Source: Rhodanobacteraceae bacterium
GTDB lineage: Bacteria; Pseudomonadota; Gammaproteobacteria; Xanthomonadales; Rhodanobacteraceae
Direction of reading: 5' to 3'
DNA length: 49,426 bases
NCBI GenBank assembly: GCA_016790075.1
Contig: JAEUPP010000061.1
Location: 72,225-121,650 of the forward strand
The notes under the pieces are model-generated. The model had not been told where the DNA came from. It worked only from the letters and a program-made list of their open reading frames with translations, and did not search any database. A program made the translations under genes and the position numbers. Positions 24,871 to 34,002 of the stretch are shown here, piece by piece (position 1 is the first letter of the stretch; every line of letters begins with the position of its first letter).

Positions 24871-27551
24871 GACAATTCCTGTTCGGCACGCATGCGCGCC
24901 CGATGTTCCTGGGCAACTTGCTGCAGCAGCGCGACCGTATCACCCGACAGCGCCGGCAACGGCGCGTCCGTGTCGGCGGCCCGCTGCTGCAAGGCCTGCC
25001 ACAAGGCCTGCTGCACGGCGCTGGGTGCGGGCGCACGGGCGTGGCGCTGGCGCGCGAGGCTGGCGCTTACCCAGGCACCGATTTCCTCCTCGTCCGGCCG
25101 ACGCAGTCCGCGCACACCCAGATCCCGCAGAAAACGGTACAGCCGCTGCACCTGCGCGTGCGGCTGCAGCAGCAGGCTATGGTAATCCAGCACGATGCCA
25201 GGGCCGCGGCTGCTCAGCGCGGCGGCGGCGTGGTTGTAATACTCCCAGAGCGCAAGCGCCTGTGCTGCGCCAAGGCCGTCGCGCTGCTGCACCGATGCCG
25301 CCGCCGCGGTGGGCGCGCGCACGACATGGATGAACACGGGCTGGGCAACCAGATCCGCGATTTCGCCGAACAACAGGCACAGACGCGGCTCCTTGACCAG
25401 CCACGGCGCCTGCGCCGCAAGCTCGGCGATGATGGGCTCGCAGTCACGGCGCCACTGCGCCCGCGCTGGCGCGATCAAGGTCTCGTCCCAGCCCAGAGGC
25501 ACCGACCAGTCGCCGCCGCGGCGGCGCAACGCCGCGACACAAGCCAGATGCAGATCGCCGCGCTCGACAAAACCGCGCGGATTTTCCGCCGGATTGCGCA
25601 GGAACGAACCCGGCTCGCCGGCATAGGCGCCCAGCAGTTGCAGCAATCCGGCCACGCAGGAGGTGCCCGAACGATGCATGCCGAGCACGATCAGGCCATG
25701 CGCACTGCGCGCCGGCTGCGCTACCCGTTGCCGCGGCGTTCGCGCCAATTCCCGAGCCAGGACACGCACACTTTCGTGGGCGCGCCGTGCCGTCACAGCC
25801 TGTGCCGACTCTTCACGCAGTTGCCGGCTGCCGATACTGGCGCGCTCCCGCGCCGCTGCGCCGTCGGCGAGCACACCGCGCAAGGCCGTGACAATGCGCG
25901 CCGCAAGCCCGTCATCGTCATCATCGGCAACGGCATGCGCGTGGTAGCGCAGCAGCAGCTCAGCGCGCGCGCCGCGCGCTGTCGCGATCAGCGGCCGCGC
26001 CGTCGCAATCGCCAGCAGCAAGGGCCAGCAACGGCTGCGGCTGCGGCTCGCGCAGACCACGATATCCGCCGCTGCGAACAAGGCCGCCTGCTGCTCTTCA
26101 GCCAGCGCCGGGCGCGGCAGCAGGGTATAGCGCCCGCCATGCGGGTCGAGCGCCAGTTCGCGGGTCGCTGCCGCAAGGTCCACCCCCAGCGCATCGATGC
26201 AGAGCAGCAGACGCAGCGGTTCCTCGCGGCGAATCTGGCCGGTCCAGGCCTGCAGCAGCCGCCAGGGTGCGTCGATCTCGTCCCAGCGAGCACAGCAGAG
26301 CACAACGGTTTCGCCCAGCGGATTGCGCAGCGCGCACAGCCCCGGATGGGAATAAGCCGTATCGACTACCCAGGGCATCACTTCTGCCTGCGCCATACCA
26401 CTGGCGTGCAACTGGTCGCGATGCCATGCGCTGGGCACCCAGATGGCGTCCATGGCGCGAATCGCTGCAGCCGCATCGCCGCCAGGCAATTGCTCGAAAT
26501 CGAGATAGCCGATACGGCCCGCAGCAGGTACCCACGGCCATAGCTCCGGATCCCCGGCGCAGAGCGCAAGCAACGGCTCCGGCTCCCGGGCACGGCGGCG
26601 CAGGGTATTGAGCAGATGGTCGCGGCTGTCGCCACTTTCGGCTATCGCCTCCGGCAGCACCGGCGCGTACAGCGAGCGATAGCTCAGGCGCAGCCCCGCC
26701 GCGTCCAGCGCCCGCACAAAGGGCCGCTGCCACGCAGCCAGCGCGGCCGGGAAATCCAGCGCGCCAACCCACCGCAGCGCGCCGTCGTACTGCGCCGCCA
26801 GGGTTGCCGACCAATGCCGCATGAATGTTGCCCGGCCCTGGGCCAGCCACTGCGCACGCCGCGCCTCTTCGCCCTGGGTGGAGCCATGCTGATCGTGTCG
26901 CAGCGTGACGCCGCCGCAAAGCCGCGTATGCCAGCCCGCCGCACGGGCGCGCAGGCAGTAGTCGCTGTCCTCGGCATAGGTCAGGTAGTCCGTATGCAAC
27001 GCGCCTATCGCATCGACCACGGCGCGCTTGATGTACACGGCCGCGAACACGACGCCCTCGACGAGGCGATCGGCATCGGTGTATTGACCTACGTCACGCT
27101 CGACGCGGCCCGAGGGCGTCTGCACGCCGATACCATCATCGGGCAGCACGCGCGTGCCGGCATGCAGCAGGCGGCCCTGCGCGTCGACCAGGCGGCAGCC
27201 AACGATGCCGGTATCCGCGTGCGCCCGCGCACAGGCGCGCAGACGCAGCAGCCAGTCCTGCTGGGTGAACACCAGGTCGTTGTTGAGCAGCACGAGATCG
27301 CTGCCGGCAGCGGCAGCGGCGATGCCGGCGTTGTTGCCCCGCACGAAGCCGAGATTCGCAGGCAAATGCAGCAGCCGCACGCGGTCAGCGTAGGCGCACA
27401 ACGCCTGCCGCGTGGCATCGGTAGAACCGTTGTCAACGACGATGACCTCGCAGCCTTGCAGGCTCGTGGCGAGCAGGCTGTCCAGCGCACGCGCGGTCAG
27501 ATCCCAGCGGTTCCAGGCCAGCAGGATCAGGCTGGCGGACGGAACACTCAT
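24867..27551 (-). CDS. Three-domain GT2-GT4-sulfotransferase
   Basis: This is an 894-aa fusion. Domain 1 (about 1-260) is a GT2: ASLILLAWNRWDLTARAL, VVDNGSTDATRQAL, NLGFVRGNNAGI, LLNNDLVFTQQDW and YAEDSDYCLRA. Domain 2 (about 290-600) is GT-B like: DAIWVPSAWHRDQLHASG, VVLCCARWDEIDAPWRLL, and FAAADIVVCASRSRSRCWPL where family 4 enzymes have the E-x7-E region; here that motif is weak, so activity is uncertain. Domain 3 (about 625-800) is a sulfotransferase-type P-loop domain with LIVLGMHRSGTSCVAGLL (PAPS 5'-phosphosulfate loop) and VFIHVVRAPTAAAAS (3'-phosphate region). It could add a sugar and sulfate to the same glycan. Confidence 0.87.
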   Translation of the reverse strand: MSVPSASLILLAWNRWDLTARALDSLLATSLQGCEVIVVDNGSTDATRQALCAYADRVRLLHLPANLGFVRGNNAGIAAAAAGSDLVLLNNDLVFTQQDWLLRLRACARAHADTGIVGCRLVDAQGRLLHAGTRVLPDDGIGVQTPSGRVERDVGQYTDADRLVEGVVFAAVYIKRAVVDAIGALHTDYLTYAEDSDYCLRARAAGWHTRLCGGVTLRHDQHGSTQGEEARRAQWLAQGRATFMRHWSATLAAQYDGALRWVGALDFPAALAAWQRPFVRALDAAGLRLSYRSLYAPVLPEAIAESGDSRDHLLNTLRRRAREPEPLLALCAGDPELWPWVPAAGRIGYLDFEQLPGGDAAAAIRAMDAIWVPSAWHRDQLHASGMAQAEVMPWVVDTAYSHPGLCALRNPLGETVVLCCARWDEIDAPWRLLQAWTGQIRREEPLRLLLCIDALGVDLAAATRELALDPHGGRYTLLPRPALAEEQQAALFAAADIVVCASRSRSRCWPLLLAIATARPLIATARGARAELLLRYHAHAVADDDDDGLAARIVTALRGVLADGAAARERASIGSRQLREESAQAVTARRAHESVRVLARELARTPRQRVAQPARSAHGLIVLGMHRSGTSCVAGLLQLLGAYAGEPGSFLRNPAENPRGFVERGDLHLACVAALRRRGGDWSVPLGWDETLIAPARAQWRRDCEPIIAELAAQAPWLVKEPRLCLLFGEIADLVAQPVFIHVVRAPTAAAASVQQRDGLGAAQALALWEYYNHAAAALSSRGPGIVLDYHSLLLQPHAQVQRLYRFLRDLGVRGLRRPDEEEIGAWVSASLARQRHARAPAPSAVQQALWQALQQRAADTDAPLPALSGDTVALLQQVAQEHRARMRAEQELS

Positions 27552-27913
27552 GGTGGGGCGGCGCCGTGCTCGGCCTGCGCATGACGCCAGAGCTCGGCCA
27601 GTACGGCGTCGAGATCCTCACAGGAACCGTCGACGCAGAGCCGTTCCAGCAGGGCGCGGCGGCGCACGAGCGCCGCGTCGTGCGCGGCAACGATGGCACG
27701 CCAATGGGCAGCATCCTGCGCCGCTGGCAGCGGACGGCCGAACAGGCGCGGCAGAATCTCCAGGCCACGGCTTAACACGCGGCCCATGCGCCAGCTACGG
27801 CTGGCAAACACCGTGTCGCCCGCGCTCAGCAGCACGTCGATCACGCGGCGCAGCTCTGCTTCGGTATGGCGCGATTCGGCCAGGCGCAGCTCCAGTTCGT
27901 GTTCGCGGTTCAT
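27548..27913 (-). CDS. Small helical protein resembling a glycosyltransferase linker domain
   Basis: A 121-aa charged, largely helical protein. The N-terminus (EHELELRLAESRHTEAELRR) can form a coiled coil. FASRSWRMGRVLSRGLE resembles the S-x-SWR-x-x-x-P-L-R linker often found between domains of large bacterial glycosyltransferases. No catalytic motif is present. It overlaps the three-domain enzyme by ATGA, so it may be a detached scaffold piece for that protein; this is inference. Confidence 0.75.
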   Translation of the reverse strand: MNREHELELRLAESRHTEAELRRVIDVLLSAGDTVFASRSWRMGRVLSRGLEILPRLFGRPLPAAQDAAHWRAIVAAHDAALVRRRALLERLCVDGSCEDLDAVLAELWRHAQAEHGAAPP

Positions 27914-27929
27914 GCGGGCTCCCGGTCAT

Positions 27930-29273
27930 TTATCCGCAGCTACGATCGAGCACCGGTCCCAGCAGGGCAAACATCAGGAGCAGGGCCGCAACACCGGCGG
28001 CAATGACGCCGCGCCCCAGCCCCTGCAGACGTACCGCGGCCGTCGGGTCGGGCCGGCTCAGGCTAACCAGCGCGCTGGCGGCAAACGCACCCAGCAGCGG
28101 CATCATCGGCAGCAGGAAACGCGCTTTCACATGCAGCAGCAGATACAGTGCGAGCTGGTAGCCGAAGAACAGCACAGTCCAGAGCACCAATGGCTCGCGC
28201 CAGCGGCGCCAGAACGCCAGCGCGAGTGCAAAACCGACCAGGCAAACCAGGTGCAGCGTATCGCTGACCGCAGCGATCAGCTGGGCGAGCAGCGGTGGCA
28301 CGGCACGATAACTGCCCGTATGTCCGGCACAGGCCGGGCCCGGCAGCTGAGACAGCAAGGTCGTCTTGGTGCTGAACAAGCGGAAATACTGCCGGCCAAG
28401 CTGTGCCTGCAGGGTAGGTCCCCAGCCCTGCTCGCGCAGCAATGCTTCGGCCCTCGTGGAATAAATGGCATTGCGCGCCGCCGGCGTTGACGCACTGGCG
28501 AAATAGTCCGACGCAAGCCGGGCGACACTGTCATCGATATAGTCGCTGCGCCAGCGCTCGCTCAGGCCGCCGACCAGATTGAAGGCCGAGCTGTCGGCGA
28601 TCATGGGCTTGCCGGTGCGCTGCCAACCCTGCTCCAGCGGCACAGCGATCACCAGCGCGACGGCGGCGACCAGGGCCAGCGCACCACGCCGGCGCCGGCC
28701 GCGCAGCAGCAGCAAAGCACAAGCCGGCCAGAACAGACTCAGCAGACTCTTCGTCAGCAGAGCGCCGCCAAGGGCGATGCCGGCCAGCGCTTCCCGCGCC
28801 CGGGTTAGCAGGTACAACGCGGCAAGCAGCAGAAACAGATGCAGGGGTTCGGGCCAGAGCCAATGGGCGTAGGCCATGACCGACGGGTTCAGCAGAAACA
28901 GGGCCGCGGCAAGATTTGCCGCGTGCACGCGGCCGTCACAGCTCCGCCACAGCGCACGCAGGAACGCGGCGGCGGCGATCAGCAGGACCGTCTGCAGCAT
29001 CTGCATGGGCAACAGGGTATCGCCGAACAGACGCAGCAACCCGGCCAGCAACCAGGCCTGCAGCGGCGGCCACCAGCCTACATCCACGACCGGCGGCCCC
29101 AGCCCGGCAAGACCACGCGCCCAGGCCAGGTAGGCGACTTCGTCGCCCAGCAAGGCCTTGCCGCCGCCACCGGCATACAGCGCAATCAGTGCAATTTGCT
29201 GCGAAAGAAATAAAGCAAGAAAGAGAAAAAGCAGGACGCGCTGATGTCGTTGCACGCCCTGCCCCTGCGGCAT
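27930..29273 (-). CDS. GT39-like membrane glycosyltransferase
   Basis: A 447-aa polytopic membrane protein with about ten hydrophobic segments. LLGDEVAYLAWARGL after the first helix carries the acidic DE pair found in the first periplasmic loop of ArnT/PMT/GT39 enzymes, and LTKSLLSLFWPACALLL and HVKARFLLPMMPLLGAF are typical of the fold. Such enzymes transfer sugars from polyprenyl-phosphate donors on the periplasmic face. It lies 16 nt upstream of the small linker gene in the minus-strand glycan operon. Confidence 0.82.
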   Translation of the reverse strand: MPQGQGVQRHQRVLLFLFLALFLSQQIALIALYAGGGGKALLGDEVAYLAWARGLAGLGPPVVDVGWWPPLQAWLLAGLLRLFGDTLLPMQMLQTVLLIAAAAFLRALWRSCDGRVHAANLAAALFLLNPSVMAYAHWLWPEPLHLFLLLAALYLLTRAREALAGIALGGALLTKSLLSLFWPACALLLLRGRRRRGALALVAAVALVIAVPLEQGWQRTGKPMIADSSAFNLVGGLSERWRSDYIDDSVARLASDYFASASTPAARNAIYSTRAEALLREQGWGPTLQAQLGRQYFRLFSTKTTLLSQLPGPACAGHTGSYRAVPPLLAQLIAAVSDTLHLVCLVGFALALAFWRRWREPLVLWTVLFFGYQLALYLLLHVKARFLLPMMPLLGAFAASALVSLSRPDPTAAVRLQGLGRGVIAAGVAALLLMFALLGPVLDRSCG

Positions 29274-29296
29274 GATCTAGCGGGTCCGAAGCCGGG

Positions 29297-29857
29297 TCAC
29301 TTGGCCGGCGCGGGGGCCGCGTCGGCCGCGCGGCGCTTGGGCGAGGCCATGAACACCGGCGTGAATTTCTCGCGCCCGCCCTTGGTATCGATCGATTCCA
29401 CGTAGTACCAGTAGGCGCGGCACGGATCGATGGTGTCGTCGCGGTAGGCGTAGTTCTTGGTTTCGTCGGTAGTGCCGGCACCGAGTATGGGATCGGCATT
29501 GAGCTTGGTGAACGGACCTTCCTCGCTGTCGCCGCGGAACACGTCGTAGCCGAAATTGTCGACTTCGCTGGCCGTGGTCCAGCGCGGCGTGTTGGCCAGG
29601 CGCTGCTCCTTGGCTACGGCGCCCTGGTCACCGCAGGCACCTACCGGCAGCTCGGCTGCGGCGGCGGCGGCCGCTGGTTCGGACTGCGCAGCAGGCGCTG
29701 CCGCTGATTCAGACTTGGCAGCAGGCGCTGCCGGCTCAGATTTGGCGGCGGGCGCTGCCGGAGCGGGTGTGGCCGCGGGCTTGGCTGCTTCCTGCGGTGC
29801 ATTGCTGCAGGCAGCGAGCATAAGCACCAATACAGATGGCGTAAGAATGTTGCGCAT
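29297..29857 (-). CDS. Ala/Pro-rich lipoprotein with FnIII-like C-domain
   Basis: The protein has 186 aa from the ATG at 29857, which has GGAG five bases upstream; the frame extends further upstream without family support. The signal ends in a good lipobox, LMLAAC. Residues about 20-75 are an AAP/SEP-rich repeat spacer (EPAAPAAKSE repeated). The C-terminal 110 residues (GYDVFRGDSEEGPFTKLNAD, YAYRDDTIDPCRAYWYYVES) look like a fibronectin type III fold. It is the first gene of the left arm of the glycan locus and probably sits in the outer membrane facing the periplasm. Confidence 0.82.
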   Translation of the reverse strand: MRNILTPSVLVLMLAACSNAPQEAAKPAATPAPAAPAAKSEPAAPAAKSESAAAPAAQSEPAAAAAAAELPVGACGDQGAVAKEQRLANTPRWTTASEVDNFGYDVFRGDSEEGPFTKLNADPILGAGTTDETKNYAYRDDTIDPCRAYWYYVESIDTKGGREKFTPVFMASPKRRAADAAPAPAK

Positions 29858-29948
29858 GAGAACTCCACGTAATCGAGACGGGCTGGGAAACCTGCCGTCC
29901 CAACACGACCTATGGACAAGCACAGGCGGCCGCAACGATAGTCGGCGC
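29858..29948. promoter_or_regulatory. Divergent promoter region of the glycan locus
   Basis: A 91-bp gap between two divergent signal-peptide genes. Both arms of the glycan locus must be transcribed from here or just inside the flanking genes. No clear -35/-10 pair is visible, which suggests an activator or an alternative sigma factor. Confidence 0.4.
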
Positions 29949-31121
29949 ATGCTTTCCGTGCAAACCCCGAAGCAGAATCTGGCGCTGCTGTGCGCCTGCG
30001 CCATCGCGCTGCTGCTGACGGCCGCTGCGCGTGCCAGCGATTGGCAGGTCCGAATAAGCCCGGACGATGCGCTGTATCCGGTGCTCGATCTCTCGCAGGC
30101 CAGCAGCGGCAAGGGCGTTGACGCGCGCTACGGTGACGGCAGCGGCATGGTCGCCGTCGACATTGTCGCGGCGGCGGATGGCGAGCGCGTTGGCCTCCGC
30201 GTGAGCGTACCCGGATTGACCGAACTGGCCCAGGTACAGACCACGCTGCCGCGCGCCGGGCAACGCTATACCTTGCGCCCGCGACTGCGCTGGAACCGCC
30301 GCGCCCTCGCCTCCATGACCGCACCGCAGAAGATCGTCGCCGAGTTCAGCCTCACGCGCGGCGACGCCGCAGCATTGAGCCAGCGCCGCGAGATCCGCCT
30401 GCATCCGCTGGGTGAAGCTCCGTACTACGTGCGCGACGGCAAGGACCATGTCGACCTCGGCTGGATCTTCGCCGCCTATGCCGATCCCCAGTCGCGCGTG
30501 GTCGATGCCATTCTTGCGCAGGTCAGCGAACGGCACCCTTTTCTCACCTTGAAGCCGGTGGCCCGCACACCGGCCCAGGCGCTGGCCGTCGCCTATGCGG
30601 TCTGGGAAGTGCTGCAGATCCATGGTGTGCGTTATGCCGATGAAGATCCGGGCATAGCACGCGGGCCGCTGGTCTGGAGCCAGCGCGTGCGACTGCATGA
30701 CGATGTCTGGAACGAGCGCCGCGCGAACTGCATCGACGGCAGCCTGCTGCTGGCCGCCGCACTGGAGCGGCTGGGCATACGCAGCGTGCTGTTGCTGGTG
30801 CCGCGGCACGCACTGCTGGCGTTCTATACCGGCGAAAAGAACGGCCAGCCCATCTTCGTCGAGACCACGCTGCTGGGTGCGCGCCAGCTCGCCGTGCGCC
30901 CCAAGCCGGGCTTTGTCGGCGAACTAAGCCTCATCGACAGCGATGCGCTCGACAGCTTCTCCGCCGCCCTGGTCGCGGGCAAGGCACGCTACGCGCGCGA
31001 AGCAGCAGGCTTTGGTCAGCGCAAGCCGGACTACCAGTGGATCGATCTGGCCACGGCGCGCTCGTATGGCATCATTCCGCTTGCTGCGGCCGATGCGCCG
31101 ACCACCGCCGCGCCGCGCTGA
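29949..31121 (+). CDS. Exported transglutaminase-like protein
   Basis: This is a 390-aa protein from the ATG at 29949. The signal peptide (LALLCACAIALLLTAAARAS) ends near residue 30. A beta-rich N-terminal half is followed by a papain-fold region: NERRANCIDGSLLLAAALER carries the nucleophile-like Cys, PRHALLAFY the His, and an Asp/Glu follows in PIFVETTLL. This order (Cys, His, acid) fits the transglutaminase-like superfamily, whose bacterial members act as amidases or peptidases. It heads the right arm of the glycan locus, 24 nt ahead of the DUF4214 gene. Confidence 0.8.
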   Translation: MLSVQTPKQNLALLCACAIALLLTAAARASDWQVRISPDDALYPVLDLSQASSGKGVDARYGDGSGMVAVDIVAAADGERVGLRVSVPGLTELAQVQTTLPRAGQRYTLRPRLRWNRRALASMTAPQKIVAEFSLTRGDAAALSQRREIRLHPLGEAPYYVRDGKDHVDLGWIFAAYADPQSRVVDAILAQVSERHPFLTLKPVARTPAQALAVAYAVWEVLQIHGVRYADEDPGIARGPLVWSQRVRLHDDVWNERRANCIDGSLLLAAALERLGIRSVLLLVPRHALLAFYTGEKNGQPIFVETTLLGARQLAVRPKPGFVGELSLIDSDALDSFSAALVAGKARYAREAAGFGQRKPDYQWIDLATARSYGIIPLAAADAPTTAAPR

Positions 31122-31145
31122 GGCGCTCCGCGCCTGCATGATTCT

Positions 31146-31721
31146 ATGAAACCCGAGACTTCCGATCCGCTGAGCCGCCTGCAGCAGGAAATCCGCGCCG
31201 AAGCCGCGGCCCTGCCCGAATTCGTCACCACGGAAAACACGCGTGCCAGCGCCATGCCGGCGCTGGCGCTGGACCACCCGCAACGCCTGAGCTACGCGCT
31301 CGATGATTTCCTGCATGTGCACAACGATGAGTTCGTCGAACTCGCCTATCGCTGCGTACTCAAGCGCGCCCCCGATCCGACCGGACAGCTCACCGCGCTA
31401 CAGCGGCTCGCCGCGGGCGACAGCAAGATCGCGATACTCGGCGACCTGTGCACATCCGCCGAAGGCCGTGGCTACGGCGTGCGTATCGCCGGTCTTGCCC
31501 AGCGCTATCGCTTCTGGCGCCTGACCCGGCTGCCGCTGATCGGCGCCGTGATCGAGCGCCTTGCCCTGTTCTGGAATCTGCCGGAAATTGCCCGCGAGCA
31601 GCGCCGGCTCGGGCAGGCGCTGGCGCAGCACCATGCCGCCGCCGACCTCGCCGACCTCGCCGCCGAGGTGGCACGCCTGCGTGCCCAGGTCGGCGCAGAG
31701 CGCGAGCCGCCGCGCACATGA
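31146..31721 (+). CDS. DUF4214-domain protein
   Basis: A 191-aa cytoplasmic protein. Residues about 55-110 (DEFVELAYRCVLKRAPDPTG, GDSKIAILGDLCTSAEGR) are a DUF4214 domain, which is often fused to or encoded with glycosyltransferases. The C-terminal 45 residues (ADLADLAAEVARLRAQVG) form a coiled coil. Its stop overlaps the next glycosyltransferase start (ATGA at 31718-31721). It could organise the glycosyltransferases of this arm; the molecular role of DUF4214 is not established. Confidence 0.85.
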   Translation: MKPETSDPLSRLQQEIRAEAAALPEFVTTENTRASAMPALALDHPQRLSYALDDFLHVHNDEFVELAYRCVLKRAPDPTGQLTALQRLAAGDSKIAILGDLCTSAEGRGYGVRIAGLAQRYRFWRLTRLPLIGAVIERLALFWNLPEIAREQRRLGQALAQHHAAADLADLAAEVARLRAQVGAEREPPRT

Positions 31722-32800
31722 AAATCGCACTGCTGGCGCCGTCGCTGACGGCGCACGATGCCGTCGGCACCGACGTACTCGAAATGTGCGCCGCGCTGCG
31801 CGCCGCAGGCCACGAAGTAAGGCTTTACGCCGATCACAGCCAGGGCATACACGAAAGCGTGCAGGCACCACCCGCACTGGGACACTGGCTGGGCGCGCGC
31901 GATCTGCTGATCTATCACTATTCAATAGGCTGGCCACGCGTCGAAGCGCAACTCGCGACACTCAATTGCCGCCGCGTGCTGCGCTACCACAACATCACGC
32001 CGCCGGAATTTTTCCAGGGCTGGTCGCGCGAGCATGTGCGCAGCTGCGCCGCCGGCCGTGCCAGTCTGACCACACTCGCCACCCTGGGCTTTGACCTCGC
32101 CCTGGCCTGTTCCGCGTACAACCTGGCCGAACTCCTCGCTGCAGGCCTGCCGGCCACGCGCGGCGCGGTGCTCGCGCCGTTTCATCGTTGCGAGGCCCTG
32201 CTGGACCAGCCTGCAGACACCGGCCTGCTCGACCGTTACGGCGACGGCCGGCGCAATCTGCTTATGCTCGGCCGCATCGCCCCGAACAAGGGGCATGCGG
32301 CACTGTTCGATGCCTTCGCCTGTTATCGCCAGCACTACGCCGGTGACGCACGACTGCTCGTTGTCGGCAAGCACGACCGCCGACTTGCGCGCTATTCCCG
32401 GTATCTGCGCGAACGCTGCGCCGCGCTGGGCATAGCCGATCAGGTGCATTTCCTCGACAACATCGACGACGCCCGCCTCAAGGCCTGCTGGCTGGTCGCT
32501 GATGCGCTGCTGATGCTGTCCGAACATGAAGGTTTCTGCGTACCACTAGTTGAAGCCATGGCACTGGGCGTTCCCGTCGTGGCCCGCGACCGCAGCGCCA
32601 TCGGCGAGACCCTGGCCGATGCGGGTCTGCTCTGGCAGGACTCCGACCCGCGCCTGTACGCCGCCAGCCTCGCGCGGCTCATGCGCGACGCCGCGGCAGC
32701 AGAAACGCTGCGCCTGGCGGGCCGGGCGCGCTATCGGCGCGAGTTCGCACCACGTGTGCTCGCAGCACGCCTGCACGCCGCCCTGGCACCTTTCACATGA
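31718..32800 (+). CDS. Family 4 glycosyltransferase
   Basis: A 360-aa GT-B enzyme. The ATG in the ATGA overlap with the DUF4214 gene is chosen; the frame is open further upstream but out of family. MKIALLAPSLTAHDAVGTD opens the fold. RNLLMLGRIAPNKGH, LLVVGKHDRRL, HFLDNIDDARL and SEHEGFCVPLVEAMALGVPV form the donor half, with the E-x7-E pair in EHEGFCVPLVE. It uses a nucleotide sugar, unknown here. The next GT4 start overlaps its stop. Confidence 0.9.
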   Translation: MKIALLAPSLTAHDAVGTDVLEMCAALRAAGHEVRLYADHSQGIHESVQAPPALGHWLGARDLLIYHYSIGWPRVEAQLATLNCRRVLRYHNITPPEFFQGWSREHVRSCAAGRASLTTLATLGFDLALACSAYNLAELLAAGLPATRGAVLAPFHRCEALLDQPADTGLLDRYGDGRRNLLMLGRIAPNKGHAALFDAFACYRQHYAGDARLLVVGKHDRRLARYSRYLRERCAALGIADQVHFLDNIDDARLKACWLVADALLMLSEHEGFCVPLVEAMALGVPVVARDRSAIGETLADAGLLWQDSDPRLYAASLARLMRDAAAAETLRLAGRARYRREFAPRVLAARLHAALAPFT

Positions 32801-33978
32801 GCCGTGTCGCCATCGTGGTCCAGCGCTGGCATCCGGATATCGCCGGCGGCTCGGAAGCACTGGCCTGGCACTATGCGCAACTGTTGCGGCGCCGTGGTGA
32901 AGTCGACCTGCTTACGAGCTGCGCGCTGGACTACCGTAGCTGGGACAACGCATTGCCCGGGGGCGAGGACTACCGCGACGGCGTGCGGGTATTGCGCTTT
33001 GCCAGCGCCTGGCCCCGGGGCAGCTGGTTCAACGAACTGCACAGGCGCCTGCTGCAGGCGCACGCACGTGAGATCGAACGCGAGCACGGCACGGAACTTA
33101 GCTGGCGTGCTCCACTGGCCGAGCAATTCGTGCGCGCACAAGGTCCCTGGTGCCCGGGCCTGCTCGACTATCTCGCACAGCATGGCGACAGCTATGACGC
33201 CGTACTTTTCTGCACGTACCTGTATCCGACTACCTACTTCGGTATTGACTGCGTGCCGGCGCACAAACGCGTGCTGGTGCCGACCTTGCACGATGAGCCG
33301 CCAGCCTATCTGCCGATCTACGCACAAGCCGCACACCGCGTACCACGGATCATCTGGCTCACGGAAGCCGAGCGCCGCCTCGGCGCAAGACTCTGGGGCC
33401 TAGACCGCGGCACGGTCGTCGGAATGGCGGTGGACGTACCGCAATCAGCACCGGCGGTACGCGCGCGGCCCTATTTCCTGTACTGCGGCCGCATCGACGA
33501 AAGCAAGGGCTGCCGCGAACTTGTCGCCACCTTCCGCCACTGGCGCAGCACGCGGCGTGACGCGGTCGACCTCGTGCTCACCGGCGCCAACCACCTCGAC
33601 CTGCGCGACGGCGACGGCGTGCACTATCTGGGTTTTGTGGACAGCGATGAAAAGTACGCATTGATGGCCGGCGCCAGCGCCTTCGTAATGCCTTCGCGCT
33701 GGGAGAGCTTCAGCATCGTCACGTTGGAGGCACTCGCGCAGGGCACGCCAGTCATCGTGAATGCGCAATGCGATGTGCTGGCCGATCACATGACGGCATC
33801 GACCGCGGGCTGGTCCTATCAAGGCAACGAAGAACTGCAACGCTGCATGGACGCTGCGCTCGCGCTCGATACCAACCAACGCGCCAGCCTGGCCGACAGC
33901 GGCCGCCGGTATGTCGCCAGCCGCTATGCCCAGGCTCGCGTGTTGCCGCGCCTGCTCGACTGTGTAGCGCAGTCGTGA
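32797..33978 (+). CDS. Family 4 glycosyltransferase
   Basis: This 393-aa GT-B enzyme starts within the ATGA overlap at 32797. AIVVQRWHPDIAGGSEALAW is the N-terminal glycine loop with the GGSE motif. The donor half has YFLYCGRIDESKGCRELV, VLTGANHLDL, LGFVDSDEKYALMAGA and PSRWESFSIVTLEALAQGTP (E-x7-E). It is the last gene of the right arm of the glycan locus and is convergent with phoQ. Length and motifs are complete. Confidence 0.9.
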   Translation: MSRVAIVVQRWHPDIAGGSEALAWHYAQLLRRRGEVDLLTSCALDYRSWDNALPGGEDYRDGVRVLRFASAWPRGSWFNELHRRLLQAHAREIEREHGTELSWRAPLAEQFVRAQGPWCPGLLDYLAQHGDSYDAVLFCTYLYPTTYFGIDCVPAHKRVLVPTLHDEPPAYLPIYAQAAHRVPRIIWLTEAERRLGARLWGLDRGTVVGMAVDVPQSAPAVRARPYFLYCGRIDESKGCRELVATFRHWRSTRRDAVDLVLTGANHLDLRDGDGVHYLGFVDSDEKYALMAGASAFVMPSRWESFSIVTLEALAQGTPVIVNAQCDVLADHMTASTAGWSYQGNEELQRCMDAALALDTNQRASLADSGRRYVASRYAQARVLPRLLDCVAQS

Positions 33979-34002
33979 CGCAAGTCCGCAACCCGATACG
34001 CC

